Below are positions 50,573 through 59,757 of a stretch of 64,000 nucleotides of DNA, piece after piece. The notes under the pieces are model-generated. The model did no database searches and was not told where the DNA came from. It was given only the letters and a program-made list of their open reading frames with translations. The stretch lies in assembly GCA_018881555.1 (NCBI GenBank), contig JACAXG010000092.1, positions 1,593,981 through 1,657,980 of the forward strand, written 5' to 3'. This DNA comes from Amblyornis subalaris. Taxonomy: Eukaryota; Chordata; Aves; Passeriformes; Ptilonorhynchidae. Each line of letters begins with the position of its first letter. Position 1 is the stretch's first letter. The translations under genes were made by a program, and so were the position numbers.

Positions 50573-50829
50573 ATGACTACTACACCTTCCCAAGTGCACT
50601 TGCATAGTAAGTATGAGACTCTGCAAGTGGAACTGAACAATGATGAGGACGATAGTTCATGGAGATTGGATGAGTTGCCAAAGTTACATTGGCCTACATC
50701 CTGTTTCAAAATCACTTCCATAAAGAAAAAAAAGACAGGTTATTGTCATAGGATTTTCTTTCTTGAGGGGCACAGAAGGCCCAATGAGCTGACCAGACCC
50801 ATTCCCCAGAGAAATCTGCTGCCTGCCTG
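50573..50829 (+). pseudogene. CR1 ORF1, N-terminal part with esterase block I (dead)
   Basis: The ATG at 50573 opens a frame beginning MTTTPSQVHLHSKYETL, which runs to a basic stretch SIKKKK. At the 8-base A run 50726-50733 the frame shifts. The other frame continues RQVIVIGFSFLRGTEGPMS, then a TGA stop, then PDPFPREICCLP. This is block I of the SGNH/GDSL-type esterase domain known from CR1 ORF1. Here the conserved GDS reads GFS at 50751-50759, so the serine is kept but the neighbouring acid is lost. The role of ORF1 in CR1 is thought to be RNA/lipid or ester-linked chaperone activity. This copy cannot make it. Confidence 0.8.
50826..50829 (+). repeat. Target-site duplication, left copy (CCTG)
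   Basis: CCTG directly precedes the LTR start at 50830 and is repeated as CCTG at 51316-51319 directly after its end. Joining the flanks over one copy gives back a continuous CR1 ORF1, which confirms the boundary. Confidence 0.85.
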
Positions 50830-51102
50830 TGATGCCTTAGGATTTTGGCTTTTATATTTTTCGTATACTTGTAACCCTGCAATTCTTAGTGTATAACTCT
50901 AAAGCCCATATAAAAGTGTTAGCTACTGCCTTGTAGACAAAACAATCCATCTTCAGGCCTGGACTTCAAGGACACCTTACTGCTTCAGGCCCAAGATATG
51001 TAAACAACCATGGATGAAGGGGGGAAAAACCTGGGGGGAATTACTTNATTACCTGGGGCTGTAATTGGAAGAGCTAGCCCCGATAGGCTAATGGACCCAA
51101 CT

Positions 51103-51110
51103 TATAAAAG
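51103..51110 (+). promoter_or_regulatory. LTR TATA box (TATAAAAG)
   Basis: The sequence sits in the middle of the 486-bp LTR, followed by a GC-richer R region. It is intact, so this LTR could still act as a promoter. Whether it does is unknown. Confidence 0.65.
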
Positions 51111-51241
51111 TATGGACAACTTGTGACCACTCGTCCATCTTGGGTGGTCTATCTTGGGGAGCAGACCTCAGGGGGTCCACCTGGGGTGTAGGCCCCCCCC
51201 GAGCGAGTTTAGACTGCCCTGGATGTACCTGAAGGCCTTCA

Positions 51242-51247
51242 AATAAA
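51242..51247 (+). promoter_or_regulatory. LTR polyadenylation signal AATAAA
   Basis: It lies 74 bp before the LTR 3' end, at the expected R/U5 position, and is followed by a T-rich stretch (CTTTTAACCTTTTAATCTTT). Confidence 0.7.
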
Positions 51248-51315
51248 CATCACCGCTTTTAACCTTTTAATCTTTGTCAAGTCTCTCTCTTTTAGGTAGT
51301 CCCAATAAGGCATCA

Positions 51316-51319
51316 CCTG
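51316..51319 (+). repeat. Target-site duplication, right copy (CCTG)
   Basis: This is the second copy of the 4-bp duplication flanking the LTR at 50830-51315. CR1 sequence resumes here. Confidence 0.85.
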
Positions 51320-51369
51320 GGACAAGGGTTAAAGAAGTGATGAGAAAACTTTCTATCATGGTATGGCCC

Positions 51370-51720
51370 TTGTGTTATTATCTGTTATTGTTTTTTCATG
51401 TAAGCAGTAATGAGTTGCAATAATAAGTCCAAGGGCAATCAAGAAAGACTTAAGAGCCCTTGGATGGGTTATGTAATCAGGAACACAGGCAGTTTTCTCC
51501 TCTATCCTTCGAATTGCAGGGAATGATGAGGAGAAAAACAGGAAGATCCAGCAGATCAATACCTTGCTGGTATCACCAGCAGAATTTTGGGTTTTTTAAT
51601 GATGGCTCAGTCTACATAACACCAGACCTGCGGGCAACAGAGAGGGTGCACCTTTTCCAAAGAGGGAAAAGGATCTTCACACAAGGCTTAGAAGAGCTCA
51701 TTGAAAGACCTTTAAACTAG
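51370..51720 (+). pseudogene. CR1 ORF1, C-terminal esterase part (dead)
   Basis: After the LTR the CR1 ORF1 continues. One frame gives SPRAIKKDLRALGWVM, a TAA stop, then SGTQAVFSSILRIAG and NDEEKNRKIQQINTLL. A small indel near 51565-51575 moves the frame, which then gives YHQQNFGFFNDGSVYITPD and ATERVHLFQRGKRIF, ending at the TAG at 51718-51720. The last block is the esterase DxxH motif. Here it reads E-R-V-H, with the histidine at 51649-51651 kept. Together with block I before the LTR this makes a nearly complete but broken SGNH/GDSL domain. Confidence 0.82.
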
Positions 51721-51863
51721 GGCAAAAGGGATAAAACCAGGCTGACTAGAGAAATTATATGCTCTTACTCATATGGTTTAGTTTTAGGCAGTTCTGCAAG
51801 GAGCAGGGAGTTGGACTTGATTCTTACAAGTCCCTTCCAGCTTGAGATATTCTGTGATTCTAT

Positions 51864-54591
51864 CTGAAGATGTGTGAACACAGTGGCCAGAAAGAGGGGT
51901 GGCAGCACTGCCTGCTTAAATCAGCACTCGGTTTAAACTATTACATCAATAGGAGAAATGCTATGGTGTCCAATATATTATAATCNTGTTTGAATAAATG
52001 AATAAAGTAATTGGGGGGGGAAAAAGTTTCTGTTGCTGTAGGACGGTGAACAAGATAAATCTAACCAAGATAAATATCAGCATGGGAATATTGGAACATT
52101 GCACAAAAAGACAAGCAGAGAAATTGCCAAGAAATTATTTGTGTTGTCTCCATCCATCTCAACTCACTTTTCCCAATCAACGTACACAGCCCCGCTCCCC
52201 CAATTCCCAATTCTGCTCTCTTAAAAAATCAATACTGAAGAGTATTATCAAGACCAAAGCTTCATACTGGGGCAGATCAAAACAGCATGTGCAAATAGAT
52301 GTGTATGAGATATTGGTGCCAGTATGATGCATGCTAGTTTCCAGAAAGAAAATAAAGAAATAATTTTAAAGAAACTCAATATGGCAGGTAAAGTAGGTCA
52401 TTCAACAGCTTCGGTTTGTCAGAAAATGCCAAGACAAGAACCACAATAAGACTCATCTAACAGCCAGATCTCTATATTAAGCAGCAAGACAAAAGATGCC
52501 CTGACTCTTATTTGGTAAAATATATAGATAATAATCAGCTACATATAGGACTTCATATATATGTTTAAACATATGTTTAANCACACTGAAGAGTTTTCTA
52601 TTATTTTCCCAGATGAATGAGTTAATCATCACAAAGCATTACCTATTGTTTAACTAGTTTCTCACAGCTACCAAGTCTTCTAAACAGACATTCCCAAAAG
52701 CTTCTAATTTGAATTTTTGATGCAGACTCTGAAGCTGAAACTTTCTCTGCAGCTCACACAGCTCCCAATTCTCTGAGCATGGGAAAAGCACAGAAAATGT
52801 TCTATCCAAATTTTATACTAACTCATTTCATAATATGGGAAAGAGCAGGTGTCAAAGAAATCCAAGCAACTTGCAAGGAAGAGTCTCATGATGGGATGTG
52901 GAGTGTCAGGCATGCTATGGAGCTAAGAACTGATAGTCTAGTACATGTTTTGAGAGATCAATAACAGAAATTATTAGCCTATGTACAACAAAAGTTTAAA
53001 TTACTACAAAAAAGCCTCAATAATACAATTAATTTTTTTTCCACAGAAAAAACCAACCATGTCCCTACCCCTCTGTTTTGGTGTTTTGCTCACCCTTCAG
53101 GGCTCCTCTGCCTCCTAAAGTGGAGTGTTTCAGTTCCAAGCAACAAAAGTGGAGGTAGTTGCGAAAAGGCATCAGCTTCCTCAGGATCTCTCCCAGGAGA
53201 GATACTGTGTTCACTGTCTATGAAAGGGTTTAATTTCATACCTTTCCACAGAAACACTTTGCAATCATCTCTAGATACCCAAGGTAGCATGGCTAGTGCT
53301 TGCTGATCACCTCCAGCCTCCGAGAAAACCCAGGCTAGACTTGGTCATGCAGCAATGACCATGGCTGTCACACCATCAGCACAAATGGTATTGCACAGCC
53401 CCAGCTCACCCCAAAGACATAAAAGTCATTCCCAAACAGCCAGGGCAGCCAAAGCCACCCATCCTAGGCCCAGGTCTCACAAGTCCCAGACCCTCCATCC
53501 CAGGGTGCTTGGGAATCAGCAGGATTATGCTAGGCATGGCAAAAAATTTAACATTGGCTCTGCTCTGCGTGCAGATCCCACACTTCCGTTTTGTTCTTCA
53601 CAGGTATTACAGATTTCCTGAAATCTCAGTGGTGTCATAACTTGACAAGAGCACTGTCTGCAGCCATTTCCTGCATGGCATTATAGTCAGCACCTTTTTA
53701 AACTGTGCTTTAAAGCTTATTTCTTGCTAAACCTTTTCACCAAAAGAAAATTCGTGGACTTATTATATTTATGGAAGCCTTGTGGAAGGAAAGAGGAAAT
53801 GAAGTTTTCTCCTTTGAGGCAGACAGAGCAGAAGTGAATTTGTAGGAGCCTAGCTACATTAGGCACAAGATATCCAGAAATATGTCAAGAGCACCACTCC
53901 TGTGTAATTTTTAGCATTTTCAATACCTTCAAGAGCTATTCAAGAAGTATTTCTTTTTTATAGTTAAAGGTCCTAACACAAATGGATTTATATGGTGTAA
54001 CTAGTGTCTTTCAAGCCTTTCAAGTATTTTAAGACACTATTTAAGACACTATTTTAGTATTTGAGGGCATTGGAAAAAAACAAAGTCTCACTAAATATAG
54101 TTTTTGACACGTTTAGGGACTGCAAGCTGCTTTTTGGTGGCAATACCAGGTACAAAATATATTACTGAGAGTTTAAACCAATGTGCTCTGACCTTACAGT
54201 AAATGCAATACCCTTTTATCTCTGGGTGGCTTGTTGAAAATTCATCTATGACTTCAGTACTTCTTACAAGCTCTATGAACAGCCATCACCACAAACCAGC
54301 TTTGAAACGAATTTGCAACAAATCTCAAATTACAATTTAATAGATACTCCAACGAAACAAATAAAAAGCCCACAGTAAGCTAAATAGAAACTCCATGGTA
54401 CTGGAGAGGTGATAAATGAAGAATTTGAGGTGCTTCAAAGGTGGTTTGTTTACAAAGGTCTTTGTAATGGGATTTGCAAAGAGAGTCTAGAAAGCTACAG
54501 TAAACATTTTACAAAATAGGATTCATAACATGGAATCTTTAATAAAAGATGCTTGACAGACACTGACTAAAATTTTTAAATTACTTTCCAG
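51864..54591. other. Unassigned AT-rich DNA
   Basis: No gene was recognised. A 16-bp palindrome (ATATGTTTAAACATAT) lies at 52559-52574. Somewhat GC-richer sequence at 53090-53600 has short frames on both strands without domains. TTAAGACACTATT is repeated near 54029-54054. Confidence 0.6.
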
Positions 54592-55301
54592 TGCCCCAGG
54601 CAGTGCCAGCGTCTCCAGCGGCCCCAGGGCAGGGCCCGGCTGAGCCCCTCAGGTATGGGCGGGCGGGCGAGAGCCCCGGGGAAAGGAAGGCCCGGGCAAG
54701 GGAGGGCAAAACCTTGCCCGGGGCAAGGAAAGACGGGGCTGAGGNAGGGGAACCATGCGAGAAAAAGACCTGCGAGCCCCGAGGGGAGAACGGGAGCAGG
54801 GACGGAGGGCAGGAGAGACCCGGCAGGGATGGCCCTGCGGCCTGGGAGAGACCCTGGCGGGACACGGGTTTCCCTCCGGCCCCTGGGAGTGTTCCAGGCT
54901 GGAGCAGGAAAAAGCGTGAGGAGGAAGGAATAGCAGCGAGGAGCTGTTATGGATTGACCACAGCCTCCAATTTCCAACCCTCGTGCTGCTCACTGGAGGG
55001 GAAAGAGGTAAAGGAGCCAGAAGTGTAGGAGTGAAGTTGAGAAGACAGGAGTATGGTGGACGAAGTTGTTTTATTTTTGGTCTTTGTTTCACACCATCCA
55101 ACTCTATTTTAATGGGCAATACATTAAATTAATTTATGCCAATTTGAGTCTGTTTTATCAGTGATGGTAAATGGTGAGTTTCCTGTCTTTATCTTGACAT
55201 ATGATATTTTCTATCCTCTTTCCTACCACTGTCTGGTTGAGGAGGGGGACTGAGAGCAGCTGGGTGGGGTCTTGCAGAAGGGCCAAGGTCAACGCACCAC
55301 A
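54592..55301 (+). mobile_element. Solo LTR (ERVL-like) with GC-rich 5' half
   Basis: The 3' half matches the LTR at 22758-23515. It has GATTGACCACAGCC near 54953, the exact shared 16-mer TAGGAGTGAAGTTGAG at 55026-55041, AAATTAATTT, GAGTCTGTTTTATCAGTGA and the end AACGCACCACA at 55301. The poly(A) signal is mutated to AATACA (55118-55123). The 5' half (54592-54945) is strongly GC-rich with many CpG sites and a GGGCGGGCGG run, and does not start with the usual TGTATTGGG. It is either 5'-truncated or a different subfamily. The long open frames here (up to 156 codons) are GC-driven artefacts. There is no ERV coding region. Confidence 0.8.
54712..54728. repeat. GC-rich perfect inverted repeat in LTR
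   Basis: CCTTGCCC at 54712-54719 and GGGCAAGG at 54721-54728 are exact reverse complements around a single G. They sit inside the GC-rich half of the LTR at 54592-55301. Confidence 0.6.
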
Positions 55302-58300
55302 TCAACAAAGTTGGCTAGAAGGCAGCAATGTTTTTTCACACTAAATAACACATTACAGTCCATTCTCATATTCTGAACTGCCAAAATAATCACATGCAAA
55401 TTATATAAAGCTAAGTAATTTGAATGCTCACCTTTTTTTCCTCTGATCTTATGAAAAGTTTTGGGATTTGTAATGATTCAAAGCTGATGTATAACATATC
55501 TAATTCAGGTACTGTATAAGGCAATGGCTTAAGGGCTATAAGAGACCGAAAACTTTCAAGTGTTCTCAGCATTAGCAAGCAATTTCCCTATTTCTAGGGA
55601 ATTTAACAACTATAAGAGAAACTACTTTTGTTTTAATGAATCATTTATTCAAGTAAAAACAGACAGCAACAACACAACCTGAAGAAAGAGTAGGATAAGT
55701 GGTGTCCAAGCAAAGGGAGTGAAAATTCTTTATCATCTGTGACACTATAAGGCTTAGAAAACCATCAGAGAAGTAATTCTCCTTCCTTCTTGAAATAAAA
55801 ATTAGAAGTAAAGCTATGCAGCAGCACATGAATATCTAAAGATAGAGCAGAGGAAGAAGAGTGTCGGGTGAAAATTACCCTGCANAGATACATAGAGTAG
55901 TCGAAACACATTTGTAAAAGATAACTTACATATTTGCTTAATAATAAAAACATTCTAGCCTTTAAATTAGTTTAGAATTTTTAAAGATTTTTTTTGTCCT
56001 AACTCAACACTGAGCTTTATCAAATGCACCTTTCTAAAGGAATTTTAAAATTTTCCATCAGTGAATTGAGGTACTTGGCTAACTCAGTCTGTAGTTTGGC
56101 TTGACGTTTAATCACAGCTTGTCAATATTCAGAATATTCAGTTCTATAATGGATCATAAAACTTTTTAATTAACTCTTTCTGTGGACAATAGAGTAATCA
56201 CAATTTTGCTCACTGGCTAAATGACAATTTTATGCTATGAATTATGTTAGTTCTGTTCTTCAGAGGAAGAGCGGGAAAATACATGTGTCTGTTCATTCAC
56301 TTATAGCCCTTTCCACTGTATGTGCCTTAGCAGTACTTTGACTTCTACTATTAAAAAATTCCATGTGCCACAGTAAGAAAAAAAAAAAAGTAAATTAATT
56401 TTATAACTCATATTAATAGCATTCATTGAAGAAAATGAGAACTGAATGTGATGAAGGAAATGGATACGTTTTTCCCCTTAAAAATGAAAGAAACCAAACC
56501 AACAAACAAAAAAACCACCACAACAACAAATAACTGCAGACTGGAGTGTTGGATAGCTTGCAATGTCAGTAGGAAACAGAGTATATTATAATTTTCAGCA
56601 TATACTACTTTGCAAAATACATTTGCCCTACCACTGTTGCCAAAGCGAAGATTTCAAAAAAGAACATAAATCAGCTATATTGGCAGTTGAAAGTTTGGAA
56701 AAGAAACATCACAAAAATCATTGCTAGTGACTTGGGAAACAAATGATAATTTTAGAGTATTTATAAACACTTGGAATAGTAAATGAAAAGAGGTTTTGAA
56801 GACTGCTGATGGGAATTCATCAAAATGAATTCCTAAGTTATATAATCTACATCTATTCCTCCTGATTTGAAAACGCTGCAAGGAANGGACTTAAGAAAAG
56901 CCTACATCTTCAAAAGAGGAAGAACACGCTGATGGCAGCAAGTATGGGACTCTGTCNGGCACTTTCAAGTTTTAGTATCTCACATGCATGGGAGATAATT
57001 TAGCAAAGAACATATATCTTATTGCTCATAAAAAACATGTCACAAACAGAAACAAATCCAAAAATTCCAAGTCTATAAACAGTCTCTAATTTTGTAACAG
57101 GCTATCTCTAATTTTGTAATGGATCTAAAGAAAAGTAGTGATTAAAAATGCATGTTTGAGCTGCTGAGACATACTTCAGCAGTGATATTTGGACCAATCT
57201 CTAGAGGAAGAAAGCTGATATTTGCTTCTGATCTTGAACAAGTCAAGTCATCATTTTCCCCTTTTAATTAATCACTTGCATGTATTTGATTTTCTGTCTT
57301 GAAAATTATGTTAGGATTAATTGCTACAAAGCACTAGAAGTATTTACATTAAGATTCAAGAGAAAATTGTGAAAGATATCAAAATACTTATAGAATCAAA
57401 TTTTAATCTCTTTGGGTCTCTGAAAAATATAAGAATTTATATCTGGATTTATTTGCGTTTGCTACTGCAAAATGCAAGCATATTGCAATTAAACAAATGT
57501 GCTAACAGGTCTCAGAAACTAAGGTCTACATTAAGTTTTTGAATAGGACTAGACAGACTATTCCTATTTTACTTAATCTTACCAGTGTAAATGAAGACTT
57601 CCTATAACTCTAATCTTCAGTTTCTCCTATCACGTCTTCTCCCTGCTAGAAAGTTAAGATTAAAGAAAGCACTTTTTTCACCTCCATGAGTCTTGAATTT
57701 TTCCACGAAAATAAAATTTAAAAAACCAAAACCTGTGACAAGATAAACAAATGTATTTATTTGTTTAATTAATTTCCTCTCAATAATTGCACTTGAACAA
57801 GTCACATCCTTAGCATCTCTAATTATTCCCTTTGAGTAGAAAAACACAAAGATATGATTCACAGTGGATATTCCTTAAATATCTTTTGATTCTGCACTTG
57901 AGAACTAATGACTTGCTGTCTTCTCACATCTGCTGAGACCTAACGTTGTGAAAATCTCTGCTGAACTGTCTCCTTCTTTAAGTCCTTCAGACTTGTGCAG
58001 TGCTATGGAGAAACAGAATCTTCATCTCCTCAGCAACAGGGAAGCCCTGCAACACACACAGCCTACTGTTTATTCACTCACTGCCATCTGTATCCCTGGG
58101 GATGAATCAAAAAGTCTTTGTGCAGAGTATTCAAATCCAGGATGCTAGCAGACATTTAGCTCAGGTTGATGGTACTATGCGGAAGCAGTGAGCATCAGGC
58201 CCCTGATTCAAAACAGCTATACCAAGATTTCTAGCTCAGAATAGTGTAGATTTTTTTTTCTCCACATACACTATGTAATTTACTCTTGACATTAAAGAAT

Positions 58301-58654
58301 ATTTTAGAGGACAGATTTGTCTTTATTTTTCAGCTACACTACAAGCCCAAAGTAAAGGGCTGTGTCAGTCAACTGAACACTCCTAAAGGATACAGTTATT
58401 TTTATATTTGATTTAGGCATCTGTATTTACTTCAGTACTGCCACATGGTGTAAAAACCCTAAAAGAAAGTAGAAAAAGCAGTCCTAAATCTTACAAAGGA
58501 AAAAGGTATAAAAGTCAGAGAATTTGATTAATAAATGCAGGGCAAAATGAGATCCACACAGAAGCTGCCTGCAACCTCAGGAGACCACTTTGCCCAATTG
58601 GCATGTGCTTTAAGATGGAAATCCTAAAGGTACAGAAGTCTGTACCTTTAGAAG
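55302..58654. other. Unassigned AT-rich DNA
   Basis: No gene was recognised. An A/C-rich patch lies at about 56490-56532 and N bases at 55885, 56886 and 56957. A perfect palindrome lies at 58625-58650, just before the CR1 copy. Open frames are short and show no recognisable domain. Confidence 0.6.
58625..58650. repeat. Perfect 26-nt palindrome
   Basis: TAAAGGTACAGA at 58625-58636 is the exact reverse complement of TCTGTACCTTTA at 58639-58650, with a two-base centre (AG). It lies at the left edge of the CR1 copy that follows. The first arm may be CR1 sequence and the second a reversed copy of it. Confidence 0.8.
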
Positions 58655-58689
58655 AAGAAGACTGGCCTGGCTGAACTTCCAGCTTTGGC

Positions 58690-59024
58690 TGGAACTCAGT
58701 GAGAAAAAGGGAGCATAACACCTCTGGAAGAAGGGGCACACAACTCAGTCAGACTACAAGGATGTTGTGAGGTTATGCAGGGAGAAAATTAGAAGGGCCA
58801 AAGCCCAGCTGGAACTTAAACTGACTACTGCTGTGAAAGACAACAAAAAATGTTTATGCAACAGGGCAAAGGAAAATCTCTGTCCTTTATTGGATATGAG
58901 GGGAAATGTAATGACAAAGAATGGGGAAAAGGCTGAGGTAGTTAATGCCTTCTTTGTTTCATTCTTTAATAGAAAGACCAATTGTCCTCAAGGTACCCAG
59001 TCTCCTGAGCTGGGAGCAGAATGA
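58690..59024 (+). pseudogene. CR1 ORF2, endonuclease-RT linker fragment (dead)
   Basis: The frame from 58767 reads REKIRRAKAQLELKLTTAV and then GEKAEVVNAFFVSFFNRKT and PQGTQSPELGAE, matching the CR1 ORF2 segment between the endonuclease and the reverse transcriptase. Upstream, worn sequence in other frames (near 58690-58760) continues the same region. The frame ends at 59024, and the RT proper does not follow because of the deletion. Confidence 0.85.
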
Positions 59025-59050
59025 AACCCCCATAATCCAGGAGGGAAGTG

Positions 59051-59661
59051 CACCCTCAGTCAGTTTGCAGATGACACCAAGTTAAGTGGGAGTGTTGATC
59101 TGCTGGAGGGTAGGAAGGCACTGCAGAGGGATCTGGACAGGTTGGACTGATGGCCCAAGGTCAATTGTGTAAAGCTGAAAAAAATGCCAGGTCCTGCACT
59201 TGGGTTGCAACAATCCCATGCAGCTCTACAAGCTTGGGGAAGAGTGGCTGGAAAGCTGAAGGAAATGGTGCTGGTTGACAGCAGCTGAACACGAGCCAGC
59301 GTGTGCCCCAGTGGCCAAGAAGGCCAATGGCATCCTGGCCTGTATCAGCAATAGTGTGGCCAGCAGGACCAGGCCAGTGATCATCCCCCTGTACTTGGCA
59401 CTGGTGAGGCTGCACCTCAAATCCTCTGTTCAGTTCTGGGCCTCTCATTCCAAGAAAGACACTGAGGTGTTGGAGAATGTCCAGAGAAGGGCAANGGAGC
59501 TGGTGAAGGGTCTGGACTACAAGTCTTATGAGGAGTGGCTAAGGGAGCTGGGCTTGCTTAGCATGGAGAAGAGGAGGCTGAGAGGAGACATCATCGCTCT
59601 CTACCNGAAAAGGAGTTGTAGCCAGGTGAGGTGTAAATCTCTTCTCCCAGGCAACAAGTGA
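59051..59661 (+). pseudogene. CR1 ORF2, RT end and C-terminal fragment (dead)
   Basis: It starts at the deletion point with [20 protein letters not shown], which contains the RT FADD box. Later frames give [47 protein letters not shown] and LREGL-like blocks up to [18 protein letters not shown]. These match the CR1 ORF2 C-terminal half. Several indels and stops separate the pieces, and N bases add two X residues. It is not functional. Confidence 0.85.
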
Positions 59662-59757
59662 CAGGACTAGAGGAAATTACCTCAAGATGTGCCAGAGGAG
59701 GTTTAGATTGGATAGTAGGAAAAAAGTCTTCATGGAAAGGGTTGTCAAGCAGCAANC

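Larger units (their letters stand above)
50830..51315 (+). mobile_element. Solo LTR inserted in CR1 ORF1 (4-bp duplication, ERV1-like)
   Basis: The 486-bp element starts TGATGCCTTAGG and ends AATAAGGCATCA, so TGATGCCTTA is mirrored exactly by TAAGGCATCA: ten-base perfect inverted ends. It contains TATAAAAG at 51103-51110 and AATAAA at 51242-51247, 132 bp apart, giving a clear U3-R-U5 order. A 4-bp flanking duplication (CCTG) is typical of gammaretrovirus-like ERV1. No gag, pol or env is present, so the internal part was lost by LTR-LTR recombination. It must be younger than the CR1 copy it splits. One N lies near 51047. Confidence 0.9.
49890..51863 (+). mobile_element. CR1 LINE with 5' region and ORF1, ORF2 deleted, split by an LTR
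   Basis: This copy is unusual because it keeps the 5' part of CR1. 49890-50572 follows the avian CR1 5' region (for example AAGCTGCTGGGGGAGCACTG, CTGGCACCATGGTGCCAGCT, CAGAGCAGTAGTGAGC). ORF1 starts at 50573. It is interrupted at 50829/51316 by a 486-bp LTR and ends at the stop at 51718-51720. About 30 bases after ORF1 the similarity breaks near 51752. It resumes near 51770 as the CR1 3' UTR (GGAGCAGGGAGTTGGACTTG) and tail (TTCTGTGATTCTAT, to 51863). All of ORF2 is therefore missing. The left limit is approximate. Confidence 0.85.
58655..59757 (+). mobile_element. CR1 LINE, long internally deleted copy
   Basis: The plus strand follows CR1 ORF2 in two separate parts. 58655-59045 covers the linker between endonuclease and reverse transcriptase. 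59050-59757 begins just before the RT FADD box (59064-59075) and runs toward the 3' UTR. Everything between, including the other RT catalytic blocks, is missing. Similarity ends near 59757 (AAGCAGCAANCTTA), before the 3' UTR, so the tail is lost too. Three N bases (59495, 59606, 59756) fall in it. The left boundary is approximate. Confidence 0.9.

Noticed and set aside
50305..50721. 138-codon minus-strand open frame
   Set aside because: It is the antisense of the CR1 5' region and ORF1 start, which are read on the plus strand.
54576..55119. Several overlapping open frames of 92-156 codons on both strands
   Set aside because: They all fall in the GC-rich half of an LTR, where stop codons are rare by composition. 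No frame is preferred and none shows a domain.
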